NCBI RefSeq assembly: GCF_025056915.1 | Contig: NZ_JANWVH010000013.1 | Span: 1 to 47,258 of the forward strand | DNA: 47,258 nt | Source: Meiothermus sp. | Lineage (GTDB): Bacteria; Deinococcota; Deinococci; Deinococcales; Thermaceae | Direction: 5' to 3' | Part shown: positions 8,063 to 15,937 of the stretch, in pieces | How the letters are laid out: each line of letters opens with the position of its first letter | Numbering within the stretch: the stretch's first letter is position 1 | Translations under genes and position numbers: made by a program | The notes under the pieces: model-generated | Databases searched by the model: none | Told to the model about the DNA's origin: nothing | What the model saw: only the letters and a program-made list of their open reading frames with translations

Positions 8063-8806
8063 CTAAAACCTTAACTGGGCCTGTGAGGCTGCCCTGCGGC
8101 CCGCCTCGACAATCTCCTCCAGGCGGCCGAACTGCTCGATTCCAACCCCGGGCAGTTCGGGGCGTATGTAGAGTTCGGGGGGGTAGAGCGAGCGCCTTGC
8201 TGCGGTCAGGTGGTTTTGCATAATGTCTATGGCCCGACGCACCTGGCCGATGGCAGAACGGGGAACCCCCGGCAGTCGCATTTCGGGGGTCACATCTACG
8301 GCCAGCACGTATTTGGCCCGCATGAACCGGGCGGCATCCACCGGCAGGTTGTCGAGCACCCCCCCATCCACGTAGGTTCGGCCTTCGTACAGAACCGGCG
8401 CCACCAGCCCTGGGTAGGCCACCGAGGCCAGCACCGCCCCCGGCAGGTCGCCTTCGGAAAAATAAGCCAGCTTGCCGGCCTCGAGATCCACCGCCGTGAC
8501 CACCAGCTTCTTCGAGAGTTGCTCAAAGCGGGGGGGCAGGTGCCGGGCCAAAAAGTCGCGCAGACCGCGCTGCGAGATCAGGCCGGGCCGGGGCACCAGG
8601 TCGAGCAGGCGCAACCAGGGGGTCGAACGGGAAATCTCGAGAATTTCGGCGGGCCTTTTCCCTGAGGCGTATAAGGCCCCGATCACCCCGCCCATGCTGG
8701 TTCCGGCCACCACCTCGGCATCAAAACCCTGGGCCTCGAGCACCTCCAGCACGCCAATGTGGGCCAGTCCCCTGGCCCCACCCCCCGACAACACCAGACC
8801 GCGCAC
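8063..8806 (-). CDS. Patatin-like phospholipase (RssA/NTE family)
   Basis: Predicted serine lipid acyl hydrolase. The oxyanion-hole motif SGGGARGLAHIGVL opens the protein (residues 7-20), the nucleophile S37 sits in GTSMGG, and the dyad aspartate D147 lies in YVDGGVLDNLP. The 247-residue length matches stand-alone bacterial patatins of the YlbK/RssA group. I chose the GTG at 8806 because GGGAGG stands seven bases upstream and the conserved motif begins at once; a TTG at 8824 would add six residues. It has no signal peptide, so it probably acts in the cytosol or on the inner membrane face. Confidence 0.92.
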   Translation of the reverse strand: MRGLVLSGGGARGLAHIGVLEVLEAQGFDAEVVAGTSMGGVIGALYASGKRPAEILEISRSTPWLRLLDLVPRPGLISQRGLRDFLARHLPPRFEQLSKKLVVTAVDLEAGKLAYFSEGDLPGAVLASVAYPGLVAPVLYEGRTYVDGGVLDNLPVDAARFMRAKYVLAVDVTPEMRLPGVPRSAIGQVRRAIDIMQNHLTAARRSLYPPELYIRPELPGVGIEQFGRLEEIVEAGRRAASQAQLRF

Positions 8807-8956
8807 CCTGCAACCTCCCGTCAAAAAGCCAGCCCAATTCTAACCATGCCACAGCCCCATCAAGGCCCGGCCCCCATGCGCTCGGACTCTGCCAGCCCTT
8901 GACCCTGCTCGGCAAGGGATAGCGCTATTTTGCCCAGGTTATCGGTTGAAAATCGG

Positions 8957-8962
8957 TATAGT
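8957..8962 (+). promoter_or_regulatory. -10 box of the kinase gene (leaderless)
   Basis: TATAGT, seven bases before the GTG at 8970 and one base before the ATG at 8964. This spacing favours the GTG as the start. Confidence 0.45.
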
Positions 8963-8969
8963 GATGCAT

Positions 8970-9782
8970 GTGGGGCTGGCCGGCATCACTCTGGAGGGCC
9001 GATACAAGGTCATCCGACCCATTGCCCGTGGAGCTTTGGCAACGGTCTACCTGGCCTTTGATGTGCACGGCACCCCCTATGCGCTCAAGGTGTTCCCCAA
9101 GGGCTTTGAGGGGCGGGCCGACCGCGAGTGGAAGGTGGGGGGGCAGCTCAAACACCCCCACATCAACCCGGTGCTCGCCCGGCTGAGCGTACCCCACGAC
9201 GGCACCGAAAACCCGGCGGTTTTGCTGGCTTATGCCCCCGGCAGCCGTCTTTCCGAATGGCGCAAGGACCACCCCAAAAAGGTTCTTGGGGTGTTCAGGC
9301 ACCTGCTCGAGGCCCTCGCCCACATGCACAGCCAGAGCCTGGTGCACCGCGACGTCAAGCCAGACAATCTGGTCGTGGACGGTACCGGCGAGGCACGTCT
9401 GGTGGATTTCGACCTGTCCGGCCCGCAAAGCGAGCGTTTTAGCCAGAGGGTTCGTCTGGGAACCATCGCCTATATTGCCCCCGAGCAGATCAGGGGGCAG
9501 TCACCCACCCCGGCCTCGGATATGTACTCGGCAGGCATCCTGCTCTACTGGGCCATTGCGGGTGAGCTGCCGTTTGTAGGTGAGCCCGTAGAGGTCATGA
9601 ACGCCCACCTGAATCTGCCCCCCCCGCCCCTGGTCGCCGCTCCCGAGAGCGGCCTGATGGTTACCGCAGAGCTACAGGCCTACCTCGACCGACTCATAGC
9701 CAAAGACCTGACCAGGCGGTATGCCAATGCCGTCGAGGCCCTGCGCGATTTTGAGGCCATGGGGCTTTTACGGGCCACCTAG
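8970..9782 (+). CDS. Soluble Hanks-type Ser/Thr protein kinase with a DFD motif
   Basis: Eukaryotic-like protein kinase. Visible parts: glycine loop IARGALATVYLA (18-29), lysine K40 (YALKVF), catalytic loop H126-R127-D128 (VHRDVKPDNLV), metal-binding motif D146-F147-D148 in place of DFG, and the activation-segment end GTIAYIAPEQIRG. The chain ends soon after the kinase fold (270 aa), with no membrane helix or sensor domain, unlike PknB. The start is set at GTG 8970; ATG 8964 and TTG 8946 are alternatives. Substrate unknown. A copy of an interspersed repeat starts at its stop codon. Confidence 0.88.
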   Translation: MGLAGITLEGRYKVIRPIARGALATVYLAFDVHGTPYALKVFPKGFEGRADREWKVGGQLKHPHINPVLARLSVPHDGTENPAVLLAYAPGSRLSEWRKDHPKKVLGVFRHLLEALAHMHSQSLVHRDVKPDNLVVDGTGEARLVDFDLSGPQSERFSQRVRLGTIAYIAPEQIRGQSPTPASDMYSAGILLYWAIAGELPFVGEPVEVMNAHLNLPPPPLVAAPESGLMVTAELQAYLDRLIAKDLTRRYANAVEALRDFEAMGLLRAT

Positions 9783-9950
9783 AGCGCTCTTCGCATATTA
9801 AGAGCCATCGAGTTCGAGATAGCCTGGTTCTGAACAGAACGGTGGCCGCCTGGAAACTCGAAAACATGCACCTAGGCCCAGACGCAACGCAGACACTTGT
9901 CCCTTCTCGTTTTCGTGGGCGGCCACGTCTGTGAGGGGCGCGATAGAGCG
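9781..9950 (+). repeat. Interspersed repeat, copy A (~170 bp)
   Basis: It matches the reverse complement of 32321-32488 over its whole length with few mismatches and one 1-base gap. It begins inside the stop codon of the kinase gene. Internal pairing is strong: GCTCTT/AAGAGC (9786-9803), GTTCTG/CAGAAC (9828-9841), and a long stem in which TGGCCGCC and CGAAAAC on the left pair with GTTTTCG and GGCGGCCA on the right. No protein is encoded. Confidence 0.85.
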
Positions 9951-10024
9951 TTTTTCGCACAGCAAGAGCCCCTCGACTTCGGGAAAGCTTTGTCCCGGAC
10001 AGATGGCCGACGGGGAACTCAAAA

Positions 10025-10058
10025 CCCCAGCGTGCGCCGGGCTCGAGCCACGCTGGGG
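10025..10058 (-). terminator. Probable terminator of gltA
   Basis: A perfect 10-bp stem, CCCCAGCGTG/CACGCTGGGG, with a 14-base loop. Read on the minus strand it is followed by TTTT. It lies 105 bases after the gltA stop. Confidence 0.55.
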
Positions 10059-10089
10059 TGCGTAACAACCGTCAAAGGCCCGTCCGAAT

Positions 10090-10130
10090 CCCGTTTTCGT
10101 GGGCGGCCAGGTTCGTGAAGAGCACGCTGT
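10090..10130 (+). repeat. Interspersed repeat, 3' fragment (copy A')
   Basis: CCGTTTTCGTGGGCGGCCA followed by a G(T)TCGTGAAGAGCACGC stretch repeats the right end of copy A (about 9907-9946). The left two thirds are missing. Confidence 0.6.
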
Positions 10131-10162
10131 ATTAGTTGACCGCCAGCCGGGCCGGTTTCGCG

Positions 10163-11305
10163 CTAGCGCTTGGACAGCGGCTTGTAGGGCAGGTCCAGTT
10201 TTCCCGTGTAGTGCGAGTCTGGGCGCAGCAGGCGGTTGTCAATTCGGGTGTACTCGAGGATGTGGGCACACCAGCCCGAGATGCGGGCCACCGCAAAGAT
10301 TGGGGTGAAGAACTCGAGGGGATAGCCTAGGTCGGAGTAAACCACCCCCGAGTAGAAGTCCACATTGGGATAGATGCCCTTGGGGTTGTAGATGGCGCCG
10401 GCCTGCCGTTCGATTTCTTTCAGAATGGCGTATTCCTTGCTGTGCCCGTGTTTGGCAGCCACTTCGCCCGCGTACTTGTCGAGCACCCCCGCCCTGGGGT
10501 CGTAGGACTTGTAGACCCGGTGGCCCATCCCCATCACCCGGCCTTTTTTAGCTTGCAGGTCGGCCAACCACGAACTGACCTTCTCCGGCGAGCCGACCTC
10601 GGCAATCATTTTCATCACCGCTTCGTTGGCCCCACCGTGACGCGGGCCCTTGAGCGCGCCAATGGCGGCCACAATGGCGCTGTAGATGTCGGCCTGGGTG
10701 GAGTAAGCAGCGATGGCGGTGAAGGTAGAGGCATTGAAACCGTGCTCGGCTTGCAGAATCAGGGCCACGTCCATCAGCTTGGTCTCCTCCTTGCTGGGCA
10801 CCTTGCCGTTGGACATGTAAAGGAAGTTGGCCGCATGGGACAAACCCTTGCGCGGCGAAAGAATTTTCTGCCCTTCGCGGTGGCGCTTGGTCGCGGCCAC
10901 GATGGTGGCAAACTTGGCAATCAGTGAGAGCGATTTCTCGTAGAGCGCTTCGGGGGAAACATCGCTTTCGGTCTCGTCGGCCATGCCCAGCTCGCTGACC
11001 GCAGTTCGCAGCATGGACATGGGGTGGGCATTGCGGGGGAACTGCCGGATCTGTTTGATGATCGAAGGCGGCAGCGCCCGCAGGGAGGCCAGCCTGGCGC
11101 TGAACTCTTTTAGCTCGGCCCGGTTGGGTAAGTGGCCGTGCAGCAGTAGGTAGGTCACTTCCTCGAAGGTCGCGTACTCGGCGAGGTCCTGGATTTTGTA
11201 GCCGCCGTAGTACAGGCGGCCCTGGTCTCCATCAATGAAGCACAGGCTGCTTTCGGTGAAAATTACATCTTCCAGACCCCGGGCAATCGTCACAGTTGCA
11301 CTCAT
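10163..11305 (-). CDS. gltA: Citrate synthase
   Basis: Condenses acetyl-CoA with oxaloacetate to citrate, the entry step of the TCA cycle. The 380-aa length and sequence are of the short dimeric type found in Thermus, Bacillus and archaea. Catalytic residues are present: H188 (AEHGFNAST), H223 (GPRHGGANE), H262 (MGHRVYK) and D316 (PNVDFYSG). Start: ATG at 11305 with AAGGAG five bases upstream. A TACAAT box (11357-11352, minus) lies between it and the E1-like gene, so it can be transcribed alone, though it follows the DUF2461-JAMM-E1 set on the same strand after 60 bases. Confidence 0.97.
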   Translation of the reverse strand: MSATVTIARGLEDVIFTESSLCFIDGDQGRLYYGGYKIQDLAEYATFEEVTYLLLHGHLPNRAELKEFSARLASLRALPPSIIKQIRQFPRNAHPMSMLRTAVSELGMADETESDVSPEALYEKSLSLIAKFATIVAATKRHREGQKILSPRKGLSHAANFLYMSNGKVPSKEETKLMDVALILQAEHGFNASTFTAIAAYSTQADIYSAIVAAIGALKGPRHGGANEAVMKMIAEVGSPEKVSSWLADLQAKKGRVMGMGHRVYKSYDPRAGVLDKYAGEVAAKHGHSKEYAILKEIERQAGAIYNPKGIYPNVDFYSGVVYSDLGYPLEFFTPIFAVARISGWCAHILEYTRIDNRLLRPDSHYTGKLDLPYKPLSKR

Positions 11306-11365
11306 GATTTCTCCTTGAACTGTTCGAGCCGATGACGGCTTCAGCCTGTGTATTGTATCGCGTTC

Positions 11366-12166
11366 CTACACCGAAATACCGCAGAACAGCTCATAATCTT
11401 GCAGTGTAGTTACACTCGGTTGGTCGCCACAAACCGGGCAGTCGGCGCGGCGAGGGAACCGGATGGTACGGAAGTGGGCTTCTAGCCCGTTGTAGACCAG
11501 GAGCCTGCCGGAGAGGGTTTCGCCCTGCCCCAGCAAAAGCTTGAGCGCCTCGGTGGCCATCAGGCTGCCGATCACCCCCGGCAGCACCCCAAAAACCCCG
11601 GCTTCGGCGCAGCTCGGAACGGTTCCGGGTCGGGGGGGCTGCGGGTACAAACAACGGTAGCAGGGGCCGTCCCGGTCATGAAAAACCGAAAGCTGTCCTT
11701 CAAACTGGTGTATAGCGCCGTACACCAGGGGCTTGTTCAGCAATACACAGGCATCGTTGACCAGGTAGCGGGTCGGGAGGTTGTCGCTGCAATCTATGAC
11801 CAGGTCGTAGGCGGCCAGGATTGAGAGGGCGTTGTGCGAGTCCAGCTTGCAATGGTAGGCCTCCACCTGTACGTGAGGGTTGAGGCTGTTCAACCGGGCT
11901 TTGGCCGCATCGGCCTTGGGCTGCCCGAGGGCCTCGGTACCGAACAACACCTGCCGCTGCAGGTTGGAGAGGCTCACCACGTCCATTTCGACAAGTCCCA
12001 GTCGGCCCACGCCGGCTGCGGCCAGGTACATCAAGACCGGCGAACCCAGGCCGCCCGCCCCCACCACCAGGGCCGAACCCTGCTTGAGCCGGGCCTGACC
12101 GGCCCCGCCCACCCCCGGCAGCACAATGTGGCGGGCGTAACGATCCAGCTCTTCCTTCGTCCACAT
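11366..12166 (-). CDS. E1-like adenylyltransferase (MoeB/ThiF/TtuC family)
   Basis: Activates the C-terminal glycine of a ubiquitin-like sulfur carrier by adenylation; members serve molybdopterin, thiamine or tRNA 2-thiouridine synthesis. The ATP-binding loop GAGGLG is at 36-41, followed by EMDVVSLSNLQRQ (61-72) with the acidic D62, and D128 in CSDN. Zinc ligands C169, C172, C243 and C246 form the two CxxC pairs; C186 in PSCAEAG may be the active-site cysteine. There is no rhodanese tail, so it is the short MoeB/ThiF form (266 aa). It lies 27 bases after a JAMM peptidase gene on the same strand. In Thermus one such protein (TtuC) serves several carriers. Confidence 0.9.
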   Translation of the reverse strand: MWTKEELDRYARHIVLPGVGGAGQARLKQGSALVVGAGGLGSPVLMYLAAAGVGRLGLVEMDVVSLSNLQRQVLFGTEALGQPKADAAKARLNSLNPHVQVEAYHCKLDSHNALSILAAYDLVIDCSDNLPTRYLVNDACVLLNKPLVYGAIHQFEGQLSVFHDRDGPCYRCLYPQPPRPGTVPSCAEAGVFGVLPGVIGSLMATEALKLLLGQGETLSGRLLVYNGLEAHFRTIRFPRRADCPVCGDQPSVTTLQDYELFCGISV

Positions 12167-12193
12167 AGGCGTTCTTAAGCCTACCCAATCGGC

Positions 12194-12598
12194 TCAAGGC
12201 TCGCATCCTACCGCGTCCTCGTGCTGAATGACCACTTGATCGCCCTCGGGCAGCCGGTAGGCCCGCACCTCACCGGTCTGCATGTCGAAAATCACGTAAG
12301 GAACCCGCCAGAAGGCTTGCGAGCGATCGGTTTCGCTGGGCCGGGCGGGGCCCCTGGGGTGCGAATGGTAGATGGCGACGAGCTCGAGGCCCTCCTTTTC
12401 GATGCGCCGCAGCACCTCAACCAGGGCCTGGCCATCGGCCTGGTAGCGCTCATGCGGCGCAGGGTGCACATTTTCCAGCGGCCAGACCTGTTTGACCCAG
12501 CCCCGCTGGCCTACCCAAAGCCCCACCCCTTCGCGGGGCAGCGCGGCCCGGAGGTGGCTCAGGGTTTGCTCGAGGCAGCTCTGCGGAAGCCGTAGCAT
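12194..12598 (-). CDS. JAMM/MPN+ metallopeptidase (M67-like)
   Basis: Predicted zinc isopeptidase or carrier-processing peptidase related to the Rpn11/AMSH fold. The complete JAMM signature is present: E23, then H78-S79-H80-P81 ... S88 ... D91 (HSHPRGPARPSETD). The 134-residue length fits stand-alone bacterial members that cleave ubiquitin-like sulfur carriers. It starts with ATG at 12598, two bases after the DUF2461 stop, and is followed by an E1-like gene, so activation and cleavage of a ubiquitin-like partner seem to be co-expressed. No carrier gene is in the window. Confidence 0.88.
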   Translation of the reverse strand: MLRLPQSCLEQTLSHLRAALPREGVGLWVGQRGWVKQVWPLENVHPAPHERYQADGQALVEVLRRIEKEGLELVAIYHSHPRGPARPSETDRSQAFWRVPYVIFDMQTGEVRAYRLPEGDQVVIQHEDAVGCEP

Positions 12599-12600
12599 GG

Positions 12601-13284
12601 CTAGTCGCTCGCCTCCAGCAAGAGCACCTCGCTCAAAAACCGGTTGAAGGGCAGCAGCTTGCGAAACACCTTCTCCACCCTGTCGAGCAGCTGCCCGGAA
12701 AGCACCTCCTCTTCCGCAAGGCGGTATGAAACCGTAAAACTGCGCTGCTTGAGGTCTTCAATCAAGGGATGGTCAGCGCTGTATCCCCTGGGTGGACGGA
12801 TTAGTTTGCCCTCCCCATCCAGTTCAAACCTGCCTCGCAGTTGCAGCCAGCGTGGGTCTTGGCGGGCAATGGCCGCCCGAATGCGGCGGAGGTTTTCAGG
12901 CTCGGGCATCCATATTCCGGCCCCCAGAAAGCAGTTGTCGGGCTCGAGGTGAATATAAAACCCCGGCAGATGAACATCCTGGCCCAGGCGGTGGCGAAAC
13001 TGCGCGGCGGCATGGGTCTTGTAGGGCGCTTTGTGGGCGCTATAACGGGTATCGCGGTGGATGCGGAAAAGGCTGCGGGGGCTGGCGATATAGTCCGGGC
13101 TGATCCGCTCCAGGCGGGGGGCCAGGTCCTCGATGAAGCGTAAAAACGGCTGGCGAACCAGGGCCTCGTAGCGGGGTTTGTTGGCCTGGAACCAGGCCCG
13201 ATGGTTGTTGTAGCGCAGTTCTATCAGGAACTCAAACAGTCCGGCCTCGAAGTAAGCGCCTTTGCTGGGAAGCACACGGGGCAC
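12601..13284 (-). CDS. DUF2461 family protein
   Basis: Conserved protein of unknown function matching the DUF2461/TIGR02453 family: FEFLIELRYNNHRAWFQANKPRYEALV near the start, then FRIHRDTRYSAHKAPYKTHAAAQFRH and GFYIHLEPDNCFLGAGIWMPEPE. It has 227 residues, the usual length, and no membrane helix or signal peptide. It is first in a tight set with the JAMM peptidase (2-base gap) and the E1-like gene. The GTG at 13284 is six bases after a TAGTTT box, suggesting a leaderless message. The 244 bases upstream hold no clear gene. Confidence 0.82.
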   Translation of the reverse strand: MPRVLPSKGAYFEAGLFEFLIELRYNNHRAWFQANKPRYEALVRQPFLRFIEDLAPRLERISPDYIASPRSLFRIHRDTRYSAHKAPYKTHAAAQFRHRLGQDVHLPGFYIHLEPDNCFLGAGIWMPEPENLRRIRAAIARQDPRWLQLRGRFELDGEGKLIRPPRGYSADHPLIEDLKQRSFTVSYRLAEEEVLSGQLLDRVEKVFRKLLPFNRFLSEVLLLEASD

Positions 13285-13290
13285 CCTCTC

Positions 13291-13296
13291 AAACTA
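13291..13296 (-). promoter_or_regulatory. -10 box of the DUF2461-JAMM-E1 set (leaderless)
   Basis: Minus-strand TAGTTT, six bases before the GTG start. No good -35 box. Confidence 0.4.
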
Positions 13297-13528
13297 CCGC
13301 CCGCCTCAATCCAGAATTGTTCGTCGTTCCCGATTCAGCCCCAGGGCTTTGGGTAACGAAGGCTGGCCGCTCTTGAACCACCAAATACGACGCCGGTTCC
13401 CATGTCCGTTGAGGTTGGGGAGCCGCTGCCTTGTGCCCGATGAGGGAGTGCAACGATACCCAGGGAGAGCCCCTTTGCCAGACGCACCTCCACTTCATCG
13501 GCTACCTCGAGGGAGCCAAGCCGGGGCT

Positions 13529-14035
13529 CTAGTCGAGCTGTGCCAGCGCCGCCTGAAGCTGCTCCGGGCTCATGTAGCCGCGCACTTCCCCAACCAGCTT
13601 GCCCCTCGAGTTATAGAAAAAGTTAGAGGGGTAGCCGTTCACCCGCAACGAACTGGAAACCGTGCGAAGGGCATCCTGATACACCACTGCGCTGGAGAAA
13701 CCCCTGGTATCGTGAAACTGCCGCACCAACTGCGCAGGCTCGCCATCGTTTACAAACGCAAACTGCACATCGGAACGCCGCCGGGCCACCTCCTCGAACT
13801 CGGGCAACTGCCGCTGGCAGTAGCTGCACCAGGTAGCCCAGACCGTGAGCACGGTAGGCTTGCCGCTTTGCAGCACAGCACTGCCGCCATCGAGCCGGAT
13901 TAGCCGGGCCTGTGGCAAATCTCCGGCCCTCTGGGGCGGCGAAGAAAGCAGGGCCATGACCAGCAATCCCACCAAAATAAGCCCTACAAAACCAAGCTGC
14001 ACGGCGGGGGATAGTTTTTTGGGCGTACCTTCCAT
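13529..14035 (-). CDS. Membrane-anchored thioredoxin-like protein (TlpA/ResA type)
   Basis: Thiol-disulfide oxidoreductase facing the outside of the inner membrane, probably reducing cysteines for cytochrome c or other exported proteins. An uncleaved anchor helix spans ~12-31 (VQLGFVGLILVGLLVMALL). The thioredoxin fold has active site C-S-Y-C in VWATWCSYCQRQLPEFEE (~65-82), and the cis-proline is in NGYPSNFF. The 168-aa length is typical. ATG start at 14035. A 9-1-9 palindrome covers the -10 box directly upstream. It stands alone and diverges from the MFS gene. Confidence 0.9.
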   Translation of the reverse strand: MEGTPKKLSPAVQLGFVGLILVGLLVMALLSSPPQRAGDLPQARLIRLDGGSAVLQSGKPTVLTVWATWCSYCQRQLPEFEEVARRRSDVQFAFVNDGEPAQLVRQFHDTRGFSSAVVYQDALRTVSSSLRVNGYPSNFFYNSRGKLVGEVRGYMSPEQLQAALAQLD

Positions 14036-14054
14036 CCTGCTAAAGTTTAGCAGG
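14036..14054. promoter_or_regulatory. Perfect 9-1-9 palindrome over the tlpA-like promoter
   Basis: CCTGCTAAA-G-TTTAGCAGG abuts the ATG of the thioredoxin-like gene. It contains the minus-strand -10 box TAAACT (14049-14044), eight bases from the start codon. It is a likely operator, or a hairpin at the very 5' end of the message. The rest of 14055-14378 shows no gene. Confidence 0.55.
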
Positions 14055-14378
14055 GTTCGCCCGCTCCAAATGTTCGCACATACCGCTGTTCAGACCTGGG
14101 CCTTCACCGACCCCTACCTTTCGCTGGGGTGTAGCCGATTCGATGAGGTTTGACCATGAAAGCGTCGAGGGGATTGTCAAATCGGCAAACCAAAAACCAT
14201 TCGAGGATGCACCTTCCGAGTGGAACCTGGTAGGAAGCCAAGCGGGTCCACAGTGGGTACGGCGGGGCCCCAGCGGGCTTGCTTCACCTCTAACCAGTTT
14301 TTGCGTTCAAGATGCCATTCTCGTCCAGCGCCGACGATGGTTGATGAACGCCCATGGGTGGCTCCCGGCCCACCAGCG

Positions 14379-14384
14379 TATACT
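14379..14384 (+). promoter_or_regulatory. -10 box of the MFS gene (leaderless)
   Basis: TATACT, six bases before the GTG at 14391. It is the main reason for choosing that start over upstream codons. Confidence 0.55.
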
Positions 14385-14390
14385 GCCCTT

Positions 14391-15662
14391 GTGTCCGCAC
14401 AGCCCGGTTCTCAAGCCCTACCCGAGGTTCCGATTCCCCCCCTGGTCAAGAAAAACACCCTGCTGCTGGCCATCACCCAGGCCATCAATGGGGCTGGTAT
14501 GCAGTTGGTGCCCACCTTTGGGGCAATTCAGGTGGTCATGTTGCTGGGCAATGCGGCCTTTGCCGGGGTGGCGACCAGCATCATGGGGTTTTCCCGCATG
14601 TTGACAGCCTATTTTGTGGGCCGCTTGACCGACCGACGTGGGCGCAAGGCCGGGATGTATCTGGGGCTGTGGCTGGCCCTGGTGGGGGCCCTGGTAATTG
14701 GCATGGCTACGCTTCTGGGCTCCTTTGCCCTGTTTTGTGTGGGGGCCCTGATATTTGGCAGTGGGGTGGGGGCTGTGCAGCAGATGCGGGTTGCAGCCGC
14801 CGATATGTACCCGCCCAGCCGGCGGGGCGAGGGTATCAGCCTGGTGGCGATGGGCTCGCTGTTTGGCGCGGGTATCTCGCCGCTTCTGGTTGCTTTGGCC
14901 GAATGGTTGGGCAAACTACTGGGCATTAACGAGATTGCGCTGGCCTGGTTGCTGGTTCCGGTGCTCATCCTGCCCTGTTTTTTGCTGGTGCGAAGCATCC
15001 GTCCCGACCCGAAGCAGATGGCCCTCGAGCTGGAGAGGTATTACCCGGCCTGGGCTTTGGACGGGGCCGGCTCCACTGCCCCGATGCTCGAGCCGGGCGA
15101 CCTTTCCCGCGTGCGGGGAGCGGCCCTCCTCTCAGCCGTGGCGGTGCAGGGGCAGATGGTCATGATGATGGCCATGACCGCCCTGGCCCTCAAGGCGCTG
15201 GACTGTAGCCTTTCGCAGATTTCCTTTTCGGTGGCGCTGCACGTGCTGGGGATGTTTGCCTTTTCCTGGCCTATTGGCCGGCTGACCGACCGGATTGGGC
15301 GCAAGCCGGTGATTGGGGCCGGGCTGGTGGTGGCGGGACTGGGGGCGCTTTTGGTTGGGTTGGGCGGGGGCTACTGGGTCATTACCACCGGAACCTTTCT
15401 GGTGGGTCTGGGCTGGTCGGGGGCGTTTCTGGGTTCCAACACCGTGGTGACGGATGTCACCCCCGCCACCCGACGCGGGCAGGCCATCGGGGTGCTCGAG
15501 CTGTGGTCCAATGCAGCGGGCATGACCCTTCCTCTCCTGGGAGGGCTGATTGTCGAAGCATTCGACCTGCGGATGCTGGGATTTTTTGGTGCCTTGCTGG
15601 TGCTGCTGCCCATTTATGCGATGGCCCAGGTGCGGGAGCAGAGGCCCGGAAGCTATAGCTGA
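14391..15662 (+). CDS. Major facilitator superfamily transporter
   Basis: Inner-membrane transporter with about 12 predicted helices in 423 residues. The loop 2-3 signature is GRLTDRRGRKAG in the first half, and a near copy, GRLTDRIGRKPV, appears in the second half, as expected of the duplicated MFS fold. Substrate unknown; the general look is of a drug or metabolite exporter. I chose the GTG at 14391 because TATACT lies six bases upstream and the first residues (MSAQPGSQALPEV) lead directly into helix 1; the frame stays open to 14220. No neighbour suggests a substrate. Confidence 0.88.
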   Translation: MSAQPGSQALPEVPIPPLVKKNTLLLAITQAINGAGMQLVPTFGAIQVVMLLGNAAFAGVATSIMGFSRMLTAYFVGRLTDRRGRKAGMYLGLWLALVGALVIGMATLLGSFALFCVGALIFGSGVGAVQQMRVAAADMYPPSRRGEGISLVAMGSLFGAGISPLLVALAEWLGKLLGINEIALAWLLVPVLILPCFLLVRSIRPDPKQMALELERYYPAWALDGAGSTAPMLEPGDLSRVRGAALLSAVAVQGQMVMMMAMTALALKALDCSLSQISFSVALHVLGMFAFSWPIGRLTDRIGRKPVIGAGLVVAGLGALLVGLGGGYWVITTGTFLVGLGWSGAFLGSNTVVTDVTPATRRGQAIGVLELWSNAAGMTLPLLGGLIVEAFDLRMLGFFGALLVLLPIYAMAQVREQRPGSYS

Positions 15663-15804
15663 AGCGCCCCAGGCTCAATGCCAGAGGCCCAGGGCGATTC
15701 CCACGAGCGCTTGCTCCAAATATCCCATATGGTTGCACCAAACAGCGGTTCTGGCTGGGCCAGGGACTTGTGGAAACCATGAAAGACCAGCACACCAGAC
15801 CTAC

Positions 15805-15831
15805 TTGGGACGACCCCCGTTCCGCTATACT
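15805..15831 (+). promoter_or_regulatory. Promoter upstream of the helicase operon
   Basis: TTGGGA (15805-15810), a 15-base spacer and TATACT (15826-15831). The predicted start falls on an ATG (15839) that opens only a three-codon frame before TGA, about 100 bases ahead of the helicase GTG. Confidence 0.4.
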
Positions 15832-15937
15832 TCCGACCATGTGGGCCTGAGGTGCAACCCCTGTCAAAGCCATCTAACCAGGGCCATCTGTTTGGCCCGC
15901 AGCAAGTCTCAACCACCCTTGAACCCCGAGAACCCAG

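Noticed and set aside
9781-10162. Small protein genes in the repeat-rich gap between the kinase and gltA
   Set aside because: The open frames there differ between repeat copies A and B and are not preserved, so the repeat is unlikely to be coding.
13289-13498. 69-codon minus-strand frame between DUF2461 and the tlpA-like gene
   Set aside because: No start signal or recognisable pattern; composition looks like non-coding sequence.
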